Of a stretch of 64,000 nt of DNA, positions 1 through 11,833 are shown piece by piece. Both the position numbers and the translations under genes were made by a program. The number at the start of each line of letters is the position of its first letter. Position 1 is the stretch's first letter. This stretch comes from Mercenaria mercenaria (taxonomy: Eukaryota; Mollusca; Bivalvia; Venerida; Veneridae), in assembly GCF_021730395.1 (NCBI RefSeq), contig NC_069361.1, positions 64,179,001-64,243,000 on the forward strand, in the 5' to 3' direction. A model generated the notes under the pieces. The model searched no databases, was not told the origin of the DNA, and worked only from the letters and a program-made list of their open reading frames with translations.

Positions 1-685
1 TGACGGCATCTCCACGGTTTCTCCATTGTGTTGCTGTGTAGTACCATTGGTCTGCATACTGACGCAAGTTTTAAGCTTTTTCCGCGGTGGAGGGGTCAAA
101 CCACCGCTCTCGGAGTCGGACGACGATGCCAGTATGTCAGTGCTCGATTTTAGGGCTTGTATCTGTCTGGATGTGCAACCCAGAAGAGAATTTTTGAAGA
201 AAATGCGACATGTATGCACAGAGCTGTGATCGACTCTCCAATGTTTTCCTTTATGACGTCACGTGCACTTTACCAGGGATGATGGGAAATATCGCTGGGA
301 GAGATTATAATTTTGTAATTAATTGCATCAATGTTTGCCACCTGGACTATTTCAGATATCTAAAACTAGTGTTATTAAACTGTTGTTTAAGTATAAAATT
401 AACATAATATGCTTTATTGGTCGTTAATCTTTATTTTCCAAAACTGAAATCGTGACGTCATAATTTCCGTCTGAAAAGGCCACGCCTACTTGTTTACATT
501 TCGCCAGGGACATGTATGAAAAGGGATGCAAAGCTGCAACATTGTCAACATGAAATTTTCACAGGTTTCTGTGACGGTCATAGCAGCTACAGATACTGTT
601 ACCCAGATGTAACCCCATTGCGGATCCACAGACACTGTATGCGTTATATTCACAGTCAGATGCTTGATATCCTCAGCAAATTGTT
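1..685. other. Unassigned leading segment
   Basis: No gene or repeat family is recognised here. A frame on the plus strand is open from base 2 to a stop at 229. Its later part contains a short acidic stretch (SESDDDAS), but it has no recognisable domain and could be chance or the last exon of a gene starting left of the window. The last part (roughly 500-685) probably belongs to the degenerate endonuclease region of the LINE that becomes readable near 690. Confidence 0.3.
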
Positions 686-980
686 TTGATATAGATAGGT
701 CATACCGGGCATCAGTGATCATAATGTAGTAGAAACAAAAGTCAATACATCCGCAGGGATATGTTACCAGAAGCCTCGCAAAATTCCCTTGTATAAAAAC
801 GCAGACTGGCAGGAAATAAAACAGTCATTAATTGACTACCACCAGGTTATGACCAAAGAAGGTATACATACTCCGCACTAAACACAGAAGAGTTACGGGT
901 ATTTCTCAAATACCCTAAACAACCTTACAGAAAAATGGATTCCATCCAAACAGTCAACTATAAGAGATCACCTCCCATGG

Positions 981-1222
981 TAGACTGGCTCCCGTCCCCA
1001 TGTTTGTTCTTATTTACATATATATGTTTATTCATTAAGAGGGAAGTAACTCCAGCAGGTTGTTTCTACATTTACTTTTTTATTGCCCCTGGCTCCGAAC
1101 ATAGGTATGGTTCAGACATCAGATAAAATGTGCTATTTTAGAGGCTAAAGATTTTCTTATTTTGCTTGCAGTATTTATATATATATATATAAAAAAAAAC
1201 ATGCAGCCAGGGAGCCAGGCTA
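981..1222. mobile_element. 242-bp MITE with 9-bp target duplication, inside the LINE
   Basis: The ends are inverted repeats: TAGACTGGCTCCC on the left and the complement of TAGCCTGGCTCCC on the right. The flanks are identical 9-mers CTCCCATGG at 972-980 and 1223-1231. Removing the segment plus one 9-mer restores the LINE reading frame (DHLPWVNQEIKK), which confirms both borders. A 9-bp duplication is typical of Mutator-like (MULE) transposons; that class assignment is inference. There is no coding capacity. Confidence 0.85.
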
Positions 1223-1857
1223 CTCCCATGGGTCAATCAGGAAATTAAGAAACTATAATCAGAAGGAGGAACAGAGCTTTTAAAAAGGTTAAGAAAACTA
1301 GCTATTCTTCTGATCGAGAGAAATTTCTAGACTTAAAGCATCTAGTGCGGAAAAAGGTCAAAGAGGCTTATGGCCAGTATCTTGAGCACATCCTAAACTT
1401 GAACAACACTGATGCCTCACTCCCAAATAAACCAAATACTAAAACTCATTAAACACTCGAGACAGGAATCTTCCTCTATCCCTCCTCTTAAGTATGAAAA
1501 TAAACTCCATCTGAATGATCAAGCTACGGCAACAGTACTGAACAAACAGTTTCAGTCTGTTTTTAGCCCCAAATCACCACTAAACCGCGCCCCGCTCAGC
1601 AAAATGAAACTAACTCCAGATGGTAATTCAGTCCGTACTATGCCAGATATTAGGATAGGCACAAATGGTATTGAGAAAATTCTCAGCAATCTGAACCCCC
1701 ATAAGGCCAGTGGTCCTGACAAAATTAAGCCTATAATACTTAAAACACTCTCTGTAGAACTATCCCCCATCCTTGAGGTCATATTCCAGAAATCCCTGGA
1801 GGAAGGATCACTTCCATCCCAGTGGAAATCCGCATATGTTGCCCCCCATTTTTAAAA

Positions 1858-2738
1858 CAAGAAATATCTTTAAAAATGATGGTCGGCGAATTGTAATAAG
1901 GAAAAAAGTTTATGAATTTTTCATCTAACATTCATCTTTCATCTAACATTTTTCAAATTGCAAAACTAAACACCGCACTTTAACAATTTAAATGGTTTTC
2001 GTTTAATTTTTCGCCAAGGTTTCGTTCTTTAGCAAAGTTTGACCGTAGTCATATCACATAGATAAACTGTATGCAGCGTACCTTCATTTCAGTGTAATGA
2101 GATTCAGTCCTTATATAGCATATACATAATAAAACAGATTTCAGCTGAGTTCAATATTTGCATACCACACTAAAGAAACATATTCATATATAATAAATCA
2201 GTTAAATAATTTATAAGAAATATATCAAAGCAAACAAGTACTCATTTTAATATGCAATCTGAATAAGTCACAAAAGCAAGAAATCTTTTCGTATACAGAC
2301 GACAATTGTAACAAGGAAAATCTTTTAAAAAGCACTTCTCTACATAAAAGACTCTTATCACAACCCTTATTCATGTGATACGCAGACATATTCAGCTCTT
2401 TCTTTAATTGATATTGTTGGTATTTGAACAGGTTTTATCATATTATTAAACTACTTATCATTTTGAGATATATCAATATTCTTGCTAAATATACTGAGCC
2501 AAAGTTAGCTTTAAAAACTGTGAACAGCGTCGTTTAGGAGAAACGCTTTGTCTACATTTCACTCAGCGTAGCACAATCAACAGAGTGAAAGAAATTGACA
2601 CTCTCGTCCAATCAGGCAGAGTGTTGCATAAATCTTCCATTTTGATAAATTATCTATAATGCGATATCAAGTAGTTTGATTTGCAAACTGAAGTCACGTG
2701 GCATAGGCAACGAATTCGTTCTTAGACGGCGTTCGCCG
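1858..2738. mobile_element. About 880-bp AT-rich insertion in the LINE reverse transcriptase
   Basis: LINE coding sequence stops at VAP(I)F near 1855 and resumes as KKGDRSNPVNYRSISL at about 2739, so the intervening 880 bp is foreign. Junction bases are runs of A on both sides, so the exact borders and any target duplication cannot be fixed. A short inverted TCGGCGAA/TTCGCCGA pair lies about 25 bp inside the left end and at the right end, which suggests a TIR element. No open frame of note. It contains a GC-richer block near 2520-2640 with GAGTG/CACTC repeats. The family is not recognised. Confidence 0.7.
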
Positions 2739-4149
2739 AAAAAGGTGATAGGTCAAATCCAGTAAATTATAGGTCAATTTCGTTAACATGTGTCCTATGC
2801 AAAGTTCTTGAACACATTGTTTCTTCATCTGTTGTTAAGCACTTCACCAACCATGGTATTCTGTATGACCTACAGCATGGATTTAGGGAAAAAAGATCAT
2901 GCGTTACTCAGTTAGTTATGTTAGTAAATGATCTGGTCACTTCAGTCTACAATAAGAAACAAGTACATGTAGATCTTATACTACTATATTTTAGTAAGGC
3001 TTTCGACAAGGTTAGCCATGAGAAAGTCCATCTAAAAATGCACGAATATGGAGTCAGAGAAAACACACTAAGATGGGTCAAAGGCTTCTTAGATAATAGG
3101 ATCCAATCAGTAGTGCTAAATGGCACTACCTCTGATGCCATCCCAGTATCACCAGGAGTAGTGTCCCACAGGGTCTGTACTTGGTTCTGTCTTCTAGCTT
3201 ACATAAATGACCTCCACAAAACGTCAGTTCCAAAGTCCGTTGTTTGCAGATGACACGGATATATCTAACTTTGTCATCTGCAGACCAATCTGTCACTCTC
3301 CAAAATGACCTAAAACTTCTAGAAAAGTGGAGTTTGGAGTGGGATATGGAATTCACCCTCAAAGTGTCAAGTGATCCACGCCACTAGAAGGAAACATCCT
3401 ATCCCTACCCAGTATTACTACATGGTGTCCAACTTGCAATCGGTCAGCTCAGCTAAATACTAGGCGTGGATACTCAAATGACTATCATGGGACAATCCAT
3501 AAACAGGTCAACCAAGTAAGCTACCAAACCTAGGATTCTTACGAAGAAACATAAGGTAAATCCCAAACCATTAAGACCATGCTTACCAGACTCTAGTCTG
3601 ACCCAGCTCGAATATGCCTCCGAGTATGGTCGTCCCACACCCAAACACAAATTGACCAAATTGAAAGCGTCCAAAGGAGAGCCGCCCGTTGGATCAGACC
3701 AACTACGGCCGTACTTCCAGTGTAACAGATATGCTACACTCCCTAAATCTTCGTCGACTGGATTTAGGCTAAGGCGTATAGATTTTAGGTTACCACTCTT
3801 CTATACGATTCATCATGATCTGGTTGCTATCCCAATCGTAGATTACCTGACCCCAATGACCCGTTGTCTCCGCTATGGCCATTCCCTAAGTTATAGGTTA
3901 TTACTGCAACCACTGACTATTACAAGTTTTCTTATTTCCGAGAACAGTGTACCATTGGAACCAACTTCCCTCAGTGTCGCCCACCTCCCTACCTAGAGCA
4001 TGTTCAGTGCTGCAGTTTGCAGCCTTAACATGTCTCGCTCTAGTTATCCTGCAAACTCAAGGTTTAACCTTTTTATATCACCAAAGTTATTTTTAGTTTC
4101 TTCCACTCTAGATTTTTATCACTATATTCTTTCTCTTTTTGATTTTGAC

Positions 4150-4223
4150 GCGCAAAACGTCAACGTTCCCGCAAGGGGTTTGACGTCAACGGCAGATAGA
4201 TAGATAGATAGAAAGATAGATAG
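4150..4223 (+). other. LINE 3' stem-loop and TAGA tail
   Basis: Directly before the TAGA-repeat tail (4194-4223) the sequence can fold: ACGTCAA (4157-4163) pairs with TTGACGT (4180-4186), and inside it CCC (4168-4170) pairs with GGG (4175-4177) around a GCAA tetraloop (4171-4174). The LINE copy at 62591-64000 keeps the same layout with a different lower stem. In other LINEs a 3' stem-loop is the recognition signal for the element's own reverse transcriptase; that role here is inference. Confidence 0.6.
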
Positions 4224-5299
4224 GGGTGGCCCTATGCATTTTATCCAACATGCAAGTTAAAAATATCAAATAACATAATTGTAGATTTATTTATTATAAA
4301 CGATTAACTCAGATTCTTGATTTCACATAACCACACTGAGTATGCCACACTCAGATACTTGATATCACATAACCAAATTTTGGATTTTTGTATTAGGCCT
4401 TATGCGACGCTCCTGAAGATGCTTGATATCACATAACCAAATTGTGGATTTTTGTATTAGGCCCTATATGCGACGCTCCTGAAGATGCTTGATATCACAT
4501 AACCAAATTTTGGATTTTTGTATTAGGCCCTATATGCGACGCTCCTGAAGATGCTTGATATCACATAACCAAATTTTGGGTATTTGATATGCGACACTCA
4601 GATGCTTGATATCACATAACCTAATTGTGGGTGTATTCATTATATGCCACCCTCTGATTTTTGATATCACATTACCAAATTGTGAATATATTCCACCCTA
4701 TTTGCTATTTGATTAATAAAATATTGTTTAAACCAAAATATGAATGTATAGATCACATGCCCAAATTGTGAATATATACATTACATGTATATGCCGCCCT
4801 CTGATTCTTGATATATCATTACAAAACTGTGGATTTATCCATTATATGCCACAGTCAGATTATTGATATCACATAACCAAATTTTTTATATATGCATTTT
4901 ATGTCACACTCAAATGCTTGATATCACATAACCGAATTGTCGATATTTACCCCATTCAGGTTCTTGATTACACAGAACCAAATTTTTAAAATATGGATTA
5001 TATGCCTACCTCAGATTATTAATTTCACAAAAGCGATTTTTTTTATATATGCATTATTTGCAACCCTGAGATACTTTATACCACATAACCAAATTGTGGA
5101 TGTATTCATTATATGTCACCCTCAGATTCTTGAAATCATATAACTAAATTGTTGATATATGCTATTCTGAGATTCTTGACATCACATAACCAATTTTTTT
5201 TATATATGAATTGTATGCCTTACACAGATGTTTAGTATTTTACAACCAAATTGAGGATATCCGATTTATTATTATATGCCCTATATGCCACACTCGGAT

Positions 5300-5583
5300 G
5301 CCCCATGTGGTTCTGGGACGATCTGTGTATGAAAAGAATTGGAACCACTGCCTTACCCTTGCATGATTGTAAGAGGCGACTAATAGGGTCTTAACACCTT
5401 AACACTTGGTTTTGCTGTAATTCTGTGATTCCAGCAGGTATGCAAATTTTGATTCCATACCTCATGTTTTTATTTCGATGTAAATGAGATATGAAACCAA
5501 AATTTGTAGTCCTGTTTAGCGCCATATAACCTATACTGTGTTGGTGCGCCGTAAAACCCGAATAAATAAATAAAATAAATAAT
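5300..5583 (+). mobile_element. SINE-like element with AAATA tail
   Basis: This block interrupts the 65-bp array. It starts near CCCCATGTGGTTCTGGGACG and ends with GTGCGCCGTAAAACCCG followed by a repeated AATAAAT tail, the form of a SINE 3' end. It is unlike the other SINE in this array. No clear tRNA-type A and B boxes were found, so the 5' end may be truncated or of another origin. Target duplication is not evident because the surrounding array is itself AT-rich and repetitive. Confidence 0.55.
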
Positions 5584-5929
5584 TCACATATCAAAATTGT
5601 TGATATATGCATAATATACCACTGTCAGATTCCTGATATCACATAATCAAATTGTGGATATATGCATTATATGCCACGCTCAGACGCTTGATATCACATG
5701 ACGAAATTGTGAATGTATTCATTATATGCTATCCTCAGATTTTTGATATCACATTACCAACTTGTGGATATATGCTACTATCAGATGCCTCACATAGATG
5801 CTTGAAATTTTATAACCAAATTGTGGATCTCTGCATTCTATGTCACATTCAGATACATGATATCACATAATCAAGTTGGGGATGTATAAATCATATGCCA
5901 CACTCAGATGCTTGATATCACATAAATTG

Positions 5930-6219
5930 AAACCCGCCCGCTTAGCTCAGGGAGAGCGTCGGTCTACGGATCGCGGGGTCGTGAGTTTGGTCCTCGGGCG
6001 GGGCATATGTTCTCCGTGGCGATTTGATAAAAAACATTATGTCTGAAATCATTCGTCCTCCACCTCTGATTCATGTGGGGAAGTTGGCAGTTACTTGCGG
6101 AGAACAGGTTTGTACTGGTACAGAATCCAGGAACACTGGTTAGGTTAACTGCCCGCCGTCACACGACTGAAATACTGTTGAAAAGCGGCGTTAAACCCAA
6201 ACAAACAAACAAACAAAAC
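5930..6219 (+). mobile_element. tRNA-derived SINE with 11-bp target duplication
   Basis: The head is tRNA-like: an A-box region CTTAGCTCAGGGAGAGCG and a B-box-like GGTCGTGAGTTTGGTCC. A core follows (CTCTGATTCATGTGGGGAAG and more), then GGCGTTAAACCC and an (AAAC)n tail. The 11-mer CACATAAATTG flanks it at 5919-5929 and 6220-6230, a target duplication inside the array. Related copies lie at 18530-18742 and 31262-31443. The tRNA part supplies an RNA polymerase III promoter in such elements. The full head makes this the best-preserved copy in the window. Confidence 0.85.
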
Positions 6220-6770
6220 CACATAAATTGTGGATGTGTACTTTATATGCCACCCTTTGATTTTTGATATAGCATTACCAATATATGGATTTATGCATTA
6301 TATGCCACACTCAGATTCTTGATATCACATAACCAACTTTTTAATTTTTGAAATATGCAATACATACCTCACTAAGATGCTTGATGTCACATAACCAAAT
6401 TGTGGATATATGCAGTATTTACCTCACTCATTATGATTATACCGCTCTTTGATTCTTTATAACATATACGCAAGTTGTGGATATATGCATTATATGCCAC
6501 ATTCAGATTCTTGCTATCACATAACTAAATTGTTTATTTATGCAGTACATGCTATACTAAGACTATTGATATCAAATAATCAAAGTGTAGATATATTATT
6601 ATATGCAGTTAACTCAGATGCTTTGCATCACAAAAAAAAAATTCTTCAAATGCTTGATATCATATAGTCAAATAGTGGATTTTTTTGCATAATACGCAAG
6701 ATGATTGATATCTAATAACAGGTTGTGGATACATGTATATGTATTATATACCACATTCAACTTGATATCT

Positions 6771-7213
6771 CCTCCTAGACAAAACCTAAAGCTCATTAAG
6801 ACATTTACAGTTTTTGAACCATTTAGTAGGGTTATTGCAGACCGTAATGGTCATTTACCCGACACAACGTCAGGTTGTACGTACTTTTACCCCAACATGC
6901 TTTCCAAAAGTGATTCCTTTATGGGCTCATAATGCCTTTGCTCAAAATGTGGCTGTCATATTTTTCTGTGAACCTAAAATATGCCTAATTCTTGTCACTT
7001 CCTATTTTCAATATATTCATATCTCAGAGATTGCGAATAGTAGAAACCTTTATGACCCTAACCATATTAGTTCATGTGTAACGATGAAAGTAACGGTTCT
7101 CTAACCATGTAATTATGCATAGCATCTTTTGGGATAACTGATATATCTGTTTTCAACATAAAATTAAAAGCTTTATGGAACTGAAAGGAATTCCAATACC
7201 AAAACTATTAGCC
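6771..7213. other. No recognised feature
   Basis: AT-rich sequence after the end of the 65-bp array. Short open frames on the plus strand (6814-7104) have no recognisable motif. Confidence 0.4.
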
Positions 7214-7553
7214 CAAAAAAATTCTTTGTTTCCGGTAACATGCTAAAAAACTTAGGGTAGGTAGGTCGGATTTTTTGTTGTTTTCTTTTTTGGAATTTAT
7301 TTTTATTAAGTGAGACTTTTCGGGAAGTACTTTTGTGTCAAAAAATGAATACAAATGAGAGGGTTACAGTATGCCTTTAGAACATAAGTAATTTGATTTC
7401 TTACATCACTGACCATGTTTGAGGCATAAAAAGTGCAGTTTTGCAATTTTTTGTTAACAAGTTGAAAACAAAATTTTCTAAGGCCATAAAAACATTCAGG
7501 GTCGGGCCAAAAATATAGGGTAGGTCGGGATACCGGAAACAAACATTTTTTTA
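7214..7553. mobile_element. MITE with inverted ends around GTTTCCGGTA
   Basis: The left end has a run of A, then TTTGTTTCCGGTA (7225-7237) and, shortly inside, TTAGGGTAGGTAGGTCGG. The right end mirrors this as ATAGGGTAGGTCGGGATACC and TACCGGAAACAAACA followed by a run of T. The inverted parts cover about 55 bp each side with small gaps. The interior has no coding sequence. The target duplication could not be fixed because of the A/T runs. Confidence 0.7.
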
Positions 7554-8780
7554 CGCTTTACTTATGAAATGCTGCACGTTTGTTGTCAGCCCAGTCTTAC
7601 TGAATGTCAAACGTAGTGATGCACAAGTTAGGAATCAGGAAGTACATATCTTTATCATATCTCATAAAAGTCAGTAGACATTAGGAAAATTTTACCAGAC
7701 ATAGGTCATGCTGTTTTACTTCAGAAAGACTAGCATGCGACTTATTCTAAAAGTTTTTTTTTCAACGGAATCCTGGACTGTAGAAAGAGGTTTACTTAAA
7801 TTTTAGTTACAATTACACTCTATTCTACACGAACCATATGTGTACTTAATTAAGTCACATAATAGAACAACTTCCGGCCACCCAAAGTTTGAAAACTCGA
7901 ATATTCTACTAAATATTTGTTCTTGGAGTCGTCAAATGGTAAGAATTGAAACAGGTGATATACGAGCACGGACACTGATATTCCCACAAGGAATGATAAA
8001 TTTAACAAAAATATTTATAACTGTTGAACAAGATCCATATAGAACGAATCCTTTGAAATAAGAAACACTATGTCAAAGATGAAGAGAAGTATTTATTGTT
8101 CATTGAACCAGACCAGAGAAATTAGTTGTCCGTGTATATTTGTGCCAAACCCAAATGGTACATACTAAATGTGTCAATAATGTACGATTCTCGTAAAGTG
8201 AACTCTGTGTCAAAACGGACGTTTTACAGTATAATAAATTAATAACTGTATAGACAAGACAGTACACAACATTTGATATTTTCAAAGGATTCTTGCCAAT
8301 TACTGGTTGAAAGAAATATCCGACTTTGTAACGCCTGGTGGTTCATATCAGTACAAAGTTATGTCCTCGCCGGCTACATTCCAACGTTCTACAAAATATG
8401 GTGATACTTGGACTAATTGGTTGTGATAAACATATCGACGTTGCCATCATATACCCCGACACATGACTATCTGCAGATAATACAGGCATAGCTAAAAATG
8501 CAGGAAATGTAAGTTAAATTGCACCTTTTGAAATATATTAACTAGACTTCTTACAAGCGAGCATTCCCAACGGACTCCCTAAAATTCCACACTAAAATAA
8601 AACAAAGGTGTCTGCATCCAGCAACCCAAGTGATATAGTAACAGCTCCGTCGGCATTCGTCTCCACCACCTATATTAAACAACCAGACACACAGAAATAT
8701 CAGGAAATCCAGTCTTTTCAATCTGCAAACCAGTTCTATTGATCCTGGACATTAGCTTGACACTGTCGTCAAAATGGTTG
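7554..8780. other. No recognised feature
   Basis: Nothing recognisable on either strand; AT-rich with scattered short open frames lacking domain signatures. Confidence 0.4.
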
Positions 8781-9345
8781 TTTGGTGAATGTCTGCCAGC
8801 GTCCATGTTTTTGACCGATTTTGTCCATGCTGTTATTTTGACTTGCATAGAACAATCTTTCTGATAGAGCGATGTGTGCTAATTCTAGACCCTTATTTTA
8901 AAGGTCAAGATCATACATTGTTAGAATTGGGTTTTAAGGTCACGTTTAGAGCTTGTCCCTTTCGTAACATTGTTATGCATGCTGGACCTTTTTGCTTCCT
9001 GGAGACTTAAGTGTTATGCAGGTTAAGGTTACACTTAATGGTAAACGTCATGTTATAACTTGTCCACACCGTAACTTTGACATGCATAGAGCCATCTTTT
9101 CATGCTCCCTAGTCGCTGCTTGTCTACCCGTCTGTCTGTCTGACCACCCAACATTCTTGTCTCCGGTCAGCTTCTCTGCGATCGTTAGAAGAAATTCAGT
9201 GAAACTTTACAGGAAGTTTCACTTTCAAAAGGAGATATGCATTTTTTTAGCACACTCCGGTGCAGATTTTAGCCCTTCATCTTTCTGTATTTTTTTAAAT
9301 AAATTTGTTCCCACTACTTCTCCTACACGTTTGGTCATACTTGAA
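8781..9345 (+). repeat. Degenerate tandem-core repeat element
   Basis: Two or three diverged units share GCATAGA-CAATCTTT or GCATAGAGCCATCTTT, ACTTGTCC/GCTTGTCC plus CCGTAAC/TCGTAAC, and AAGGTCA/AAGGTTA blocks. They end with CCGTCTGTCTGTCTGACC, a remnant of the (ACGG)n-type microsatellite that closes many repeats in this window. It probably belongs to the same broad class as the 12-13.7 kb element but is more decayed. Confidence 0.5.
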
Positions 9346-10074
9346 TGAAAATTCATAAGAATTATTGCTTTATACATAATTTATTTTAGATCGATTGCGA
9401 AGGAAGTTCTACAACTTATATCAATCACTCTCGGTACCTTATTCCTGACAGATTCCATCGCCACGAGGGTATGAGAGAAGAGGCCAGTTCTCCATTTAAA
9501 TGCTGAGCGCAAAGCAAGGGAGCTACTGGTACCATTTTTCAATTATTGATATGAATATTTGTTTTGCATATGTATTGTGGGTTTTAGGATAAAATGGAAT
9601 TGAGTCATGGCCTTTTGATTTTGATTAGAGATTGTACCACCATTTTTGTCAGCAACCAATGATTGGAATTAACGAAATTTCATGGTAAGGAAACATACCA
9701 TATTGGCAGCACATCAAGGCCCAGTTATTCGTTGGGGAATAATGTCGGTCTGCATTACTTCTTTATATTATAATATTTCATTACGTTACGCGCACAAGTT
9801 GGCACCGCCGACTTCGTAAATGAACCGGATAGCGTCGTCATACGACGATCCAAGCTCAGCTGGAACTAAGAGAGGTAAGGGGCAAGTGTTTGAAGTCAGT
9901 GATCTTAATTACTTGGCCACGGAGGTCCCTCGAGAGAAGCTTGTTTGTGTGTTTGTATGTATGCTTATTTATAGTCGCCACAAATAACCCATACGGGCGA
10001 CGCCTCCAGAAGACTTGAGTAATGTAATTGGGAGGATAGTGTAAGATACAAAGACGTCCCAATTTGTAGAGACT
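9346..10074. other. No recognised feature
   Basis: No gene or clear repeat structure. A short GC-richer block at 9960-10060 (GGGCGACGCCTCCAG) probably belongs to the start of the dispersed repeat that follows. Confidence 0.35.
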
Positions 10075-10386
10075 GGTGCTTCCGAGGGATCTAATTTCCA
10101 GATTTTATTTACTTCACAACAGCGGGTGTTAAGTGCTGTGTGGCGGCCGTAAAAAGTCGCCCCGACTTCATCTCAGTGTTGTTATATTTTCTGGTCCTTC
10201 GGGATCATTGATTTCAACTCATTTAGATTTGAAGATTGAATACTGCTTAAGCCGGTGCTAGGGGGCGTGGGCAGTGTTGCATTTTCCATTACTGCTCATG
10301 AACAGACTCAATCAAACCGAGTCTGCAATTTTCACTGTTTGCTTTGTTTTCGGTGCTTCCGAGGGATCTAATTTCCAGATTTTATT
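10075..10386 (+). repeat. Dispersed repeat bounded by 35-bp exact direct repeats
   Basis: The 35 bases at 10075-10109 (starting GGTGCTTCCGAGGGATCTAA) recur exactly at 10352-10386. Between them lies a GC-richer core with GCTAGGGGGCGTGGGCAGTG and GAACAGACTCAATCAAACCG. The same core, followed by a diverged form of the 35-bp end, is present on the minus strand at 22062-22310. This is therefore a dispersed family, and the left 35-mer looks like the end of an adjoining copy. No tRNA-like head is obvious. Confidence 0.65.
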
Positions 10387-11695
10387 CCCTGGTTCCTTCG
10401 CGTTTCAGGTTTACACCAAACGTACACAGGACTTGTCTCTATGTTTGTAATTTTTAGTTGGAGGAGCGGGGATTCCATGTCACGCGTGGTTCGTAGTGAG
10501 ACAGTGGACCAATGCATCTTAATTCTCTCCCTAAAGATAAGATTTTTTTTCGTAATGATTATAAGTGAATATATCTTTTACAAAACTACCGAAGACTTAC
10601 AGTATATGTTTTTGTGACATGATCATGTTGAAGTTCATAGCCTACAATTAAAAACCCTCATACATTCTGAAAACAAGTGAATGAAGTACTGCCATGCAAT
10701 ACAAAGTCCCCTACTGTAATGCACCTAATTTTCTCTGCTGCACTATAACATAATGAACTGATATCTGTCAATGATGTACAAGTTCAAAGTTTTCCTGCGG
10801 CCAGAAGTTATACAGACCAGAAATTGGTATGGATGTATGTGTGACCACTCGGCCTAAAAAGTAACTTATGGGTGAATAACGTGCTTTTTTATTATTATAC
10901 CATTACGCTTTAATGTATGAAATATTACACCATTCTACATGATTTACAAGTAGATCTATGAAATATGTATTTCTTAATTTTGAAAGTTATTGTTTTTGGC
11001 AAAAATAACTATATTTCCCTTTCATTTATAACATAACTTTTAACTCAACTGGTCACATTCCTTGACTACATTGAAATACTTTACTAAAGCTTTCACAAAT
11101 GTGATTCATGCCATCACCTAGACTTTGTTGACAACACAGGACCATAATCCAGGAAATTGAAGAGCAATTAACACAAAAACCCTTATGCACAACTAGGTTA
11201 CAAATATTGATCATTGCTGAAAGTTTGAATAAATTATATGAACTAATGAATGAGGAATTCAGGTCACAAACATTTCTCTATATATCATACAGAGTGTAAG
11301 CTATATTGCAAAAACGGCGTTCCATAAATTCGATAAAGCCAATCGCATATCGGTAAAACGTCACGTGAAATCACCCAGTCCCCATGTGCTACACTACTTG
11401 TTGTATTCCAAGGCCGCAGGTAATAAACAATATTGTACATTATTACATGACTGTATTCTGTTGTGTATCTGATTGGCTGAAAACGGTTTGAAAAGTAATG
11501 AGTAAATATCATATCAACTTATCTTGGGTTATAAATAGTAGAATAATAAAAATAGATCGAAGTAGGTGCTTGGAAAACCAATATCAACCTGATATGGTCT
11601 AAAAATTGATGGCAATATTTCCAATTTCAGTTGTCCAATTAAATGTGAATACAATTGTAATAACATGTCTGACTATACATAATTCATGTAATAAA
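10387..11695. other. No recognised feature
   Basis: AT-rich sequence without recognisable coding or repeat structure on either strand. Confidence 0.4.
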
Positions 11696-11833
11696 ACAAT
11701 TATTGAATTTTTCATAGGTTGATATCACTATCAGGATTTATTAACCCTCAAAAAGTTATATAAAACTTTTATATATATAACTTTTTTGGGTTGATAAATC
11801 TTGATATCAACCTATGAAAAAGTCGATAATTGT
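11696..11833. mobile_element. Foldback (palindromic) MITE, ~138 bp
   Basis: Both arms carry TTTTTCATAGGTTGATATCA and continue through GGATTTATTAACCC / its inverted counterpart to AAGTTATAT at the centre. The outermost match is ACAATTAT. Arms are about 65 bp with a few differences. No target duplication was identified. Confidence 0.7.

Larger units (their letters stand above)
690..4223 (+). mobile_element. Degenerate non-LTR retrotransposon (LINE), twice interrupted
   Basis: A LINE of the Jockey/I-like type with an apurinic-type endonuclease and a reverse transcriptase. The end of the endonuclease is readable at 714-728 (SDHNV). The linker to the RT runs to about 1230, and the RT opens with HKASGPDKIKP near 1700. 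After an insertion the RT resumes near 2741 (YRSISLT, QHGFREKRS, the SKAFDKVSH catalytic region) and reaches FADD at 3243-3254. The C-terminal region has the ESVQRRAARWIRP signature near 3660 and continues to about 4010. Several stops and frame changes separate the readable blocks, for example a shift just after SPGV near 3165 in the VPQG motif. It is therefore dead. Two foreign elements split it (981-1222 and about 1858-2738). It ends with a 3' stem-loop and a TAGA tail shared with the LINE at 62591-64000, so the two are one family. Confidence 0.9.
4260..6770. repeat. Tandem array, period about 65 bp
   Basis: Diverged copies of a unit containing GATATCACATAACCAAATTG followed by a TGGATATATGCATTATATGCC-like stretch and a CTCAGATGCTT block repeat from about 4300 to 6760. 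Neighbouring units at 4390-4580 are nearly identical (66 bp each, with TTAGGCCCTATATGCGACGC), while the rest are quite diverged. Two SINEs sit inside it (5300-5583 and 5930-6219). No protein is encoded; the short open frames here are by-products of the repeat. Confidence 0.85.

Noticed and set aside
2-229. Plus-strand open frame at the window start with an SESDDDAS stretch
   Set aside because: No domain, no clear splice site or homologue; too short to call without upstream sequence.
4260-6770. Regular ~65-bp spacing considered as a CRISPR-like array
   Set aside because: Whole units are repeated, with no unique spacers, in a eukaryotic genome.
10075-10386. 35-bp exact repeats considered as a solo terminal repeat pair or a long target duplication
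   Set aside because: The copy at 22.1 kb shows that this sequence is the element's own 3' end, so neighbouring copies explain it better.
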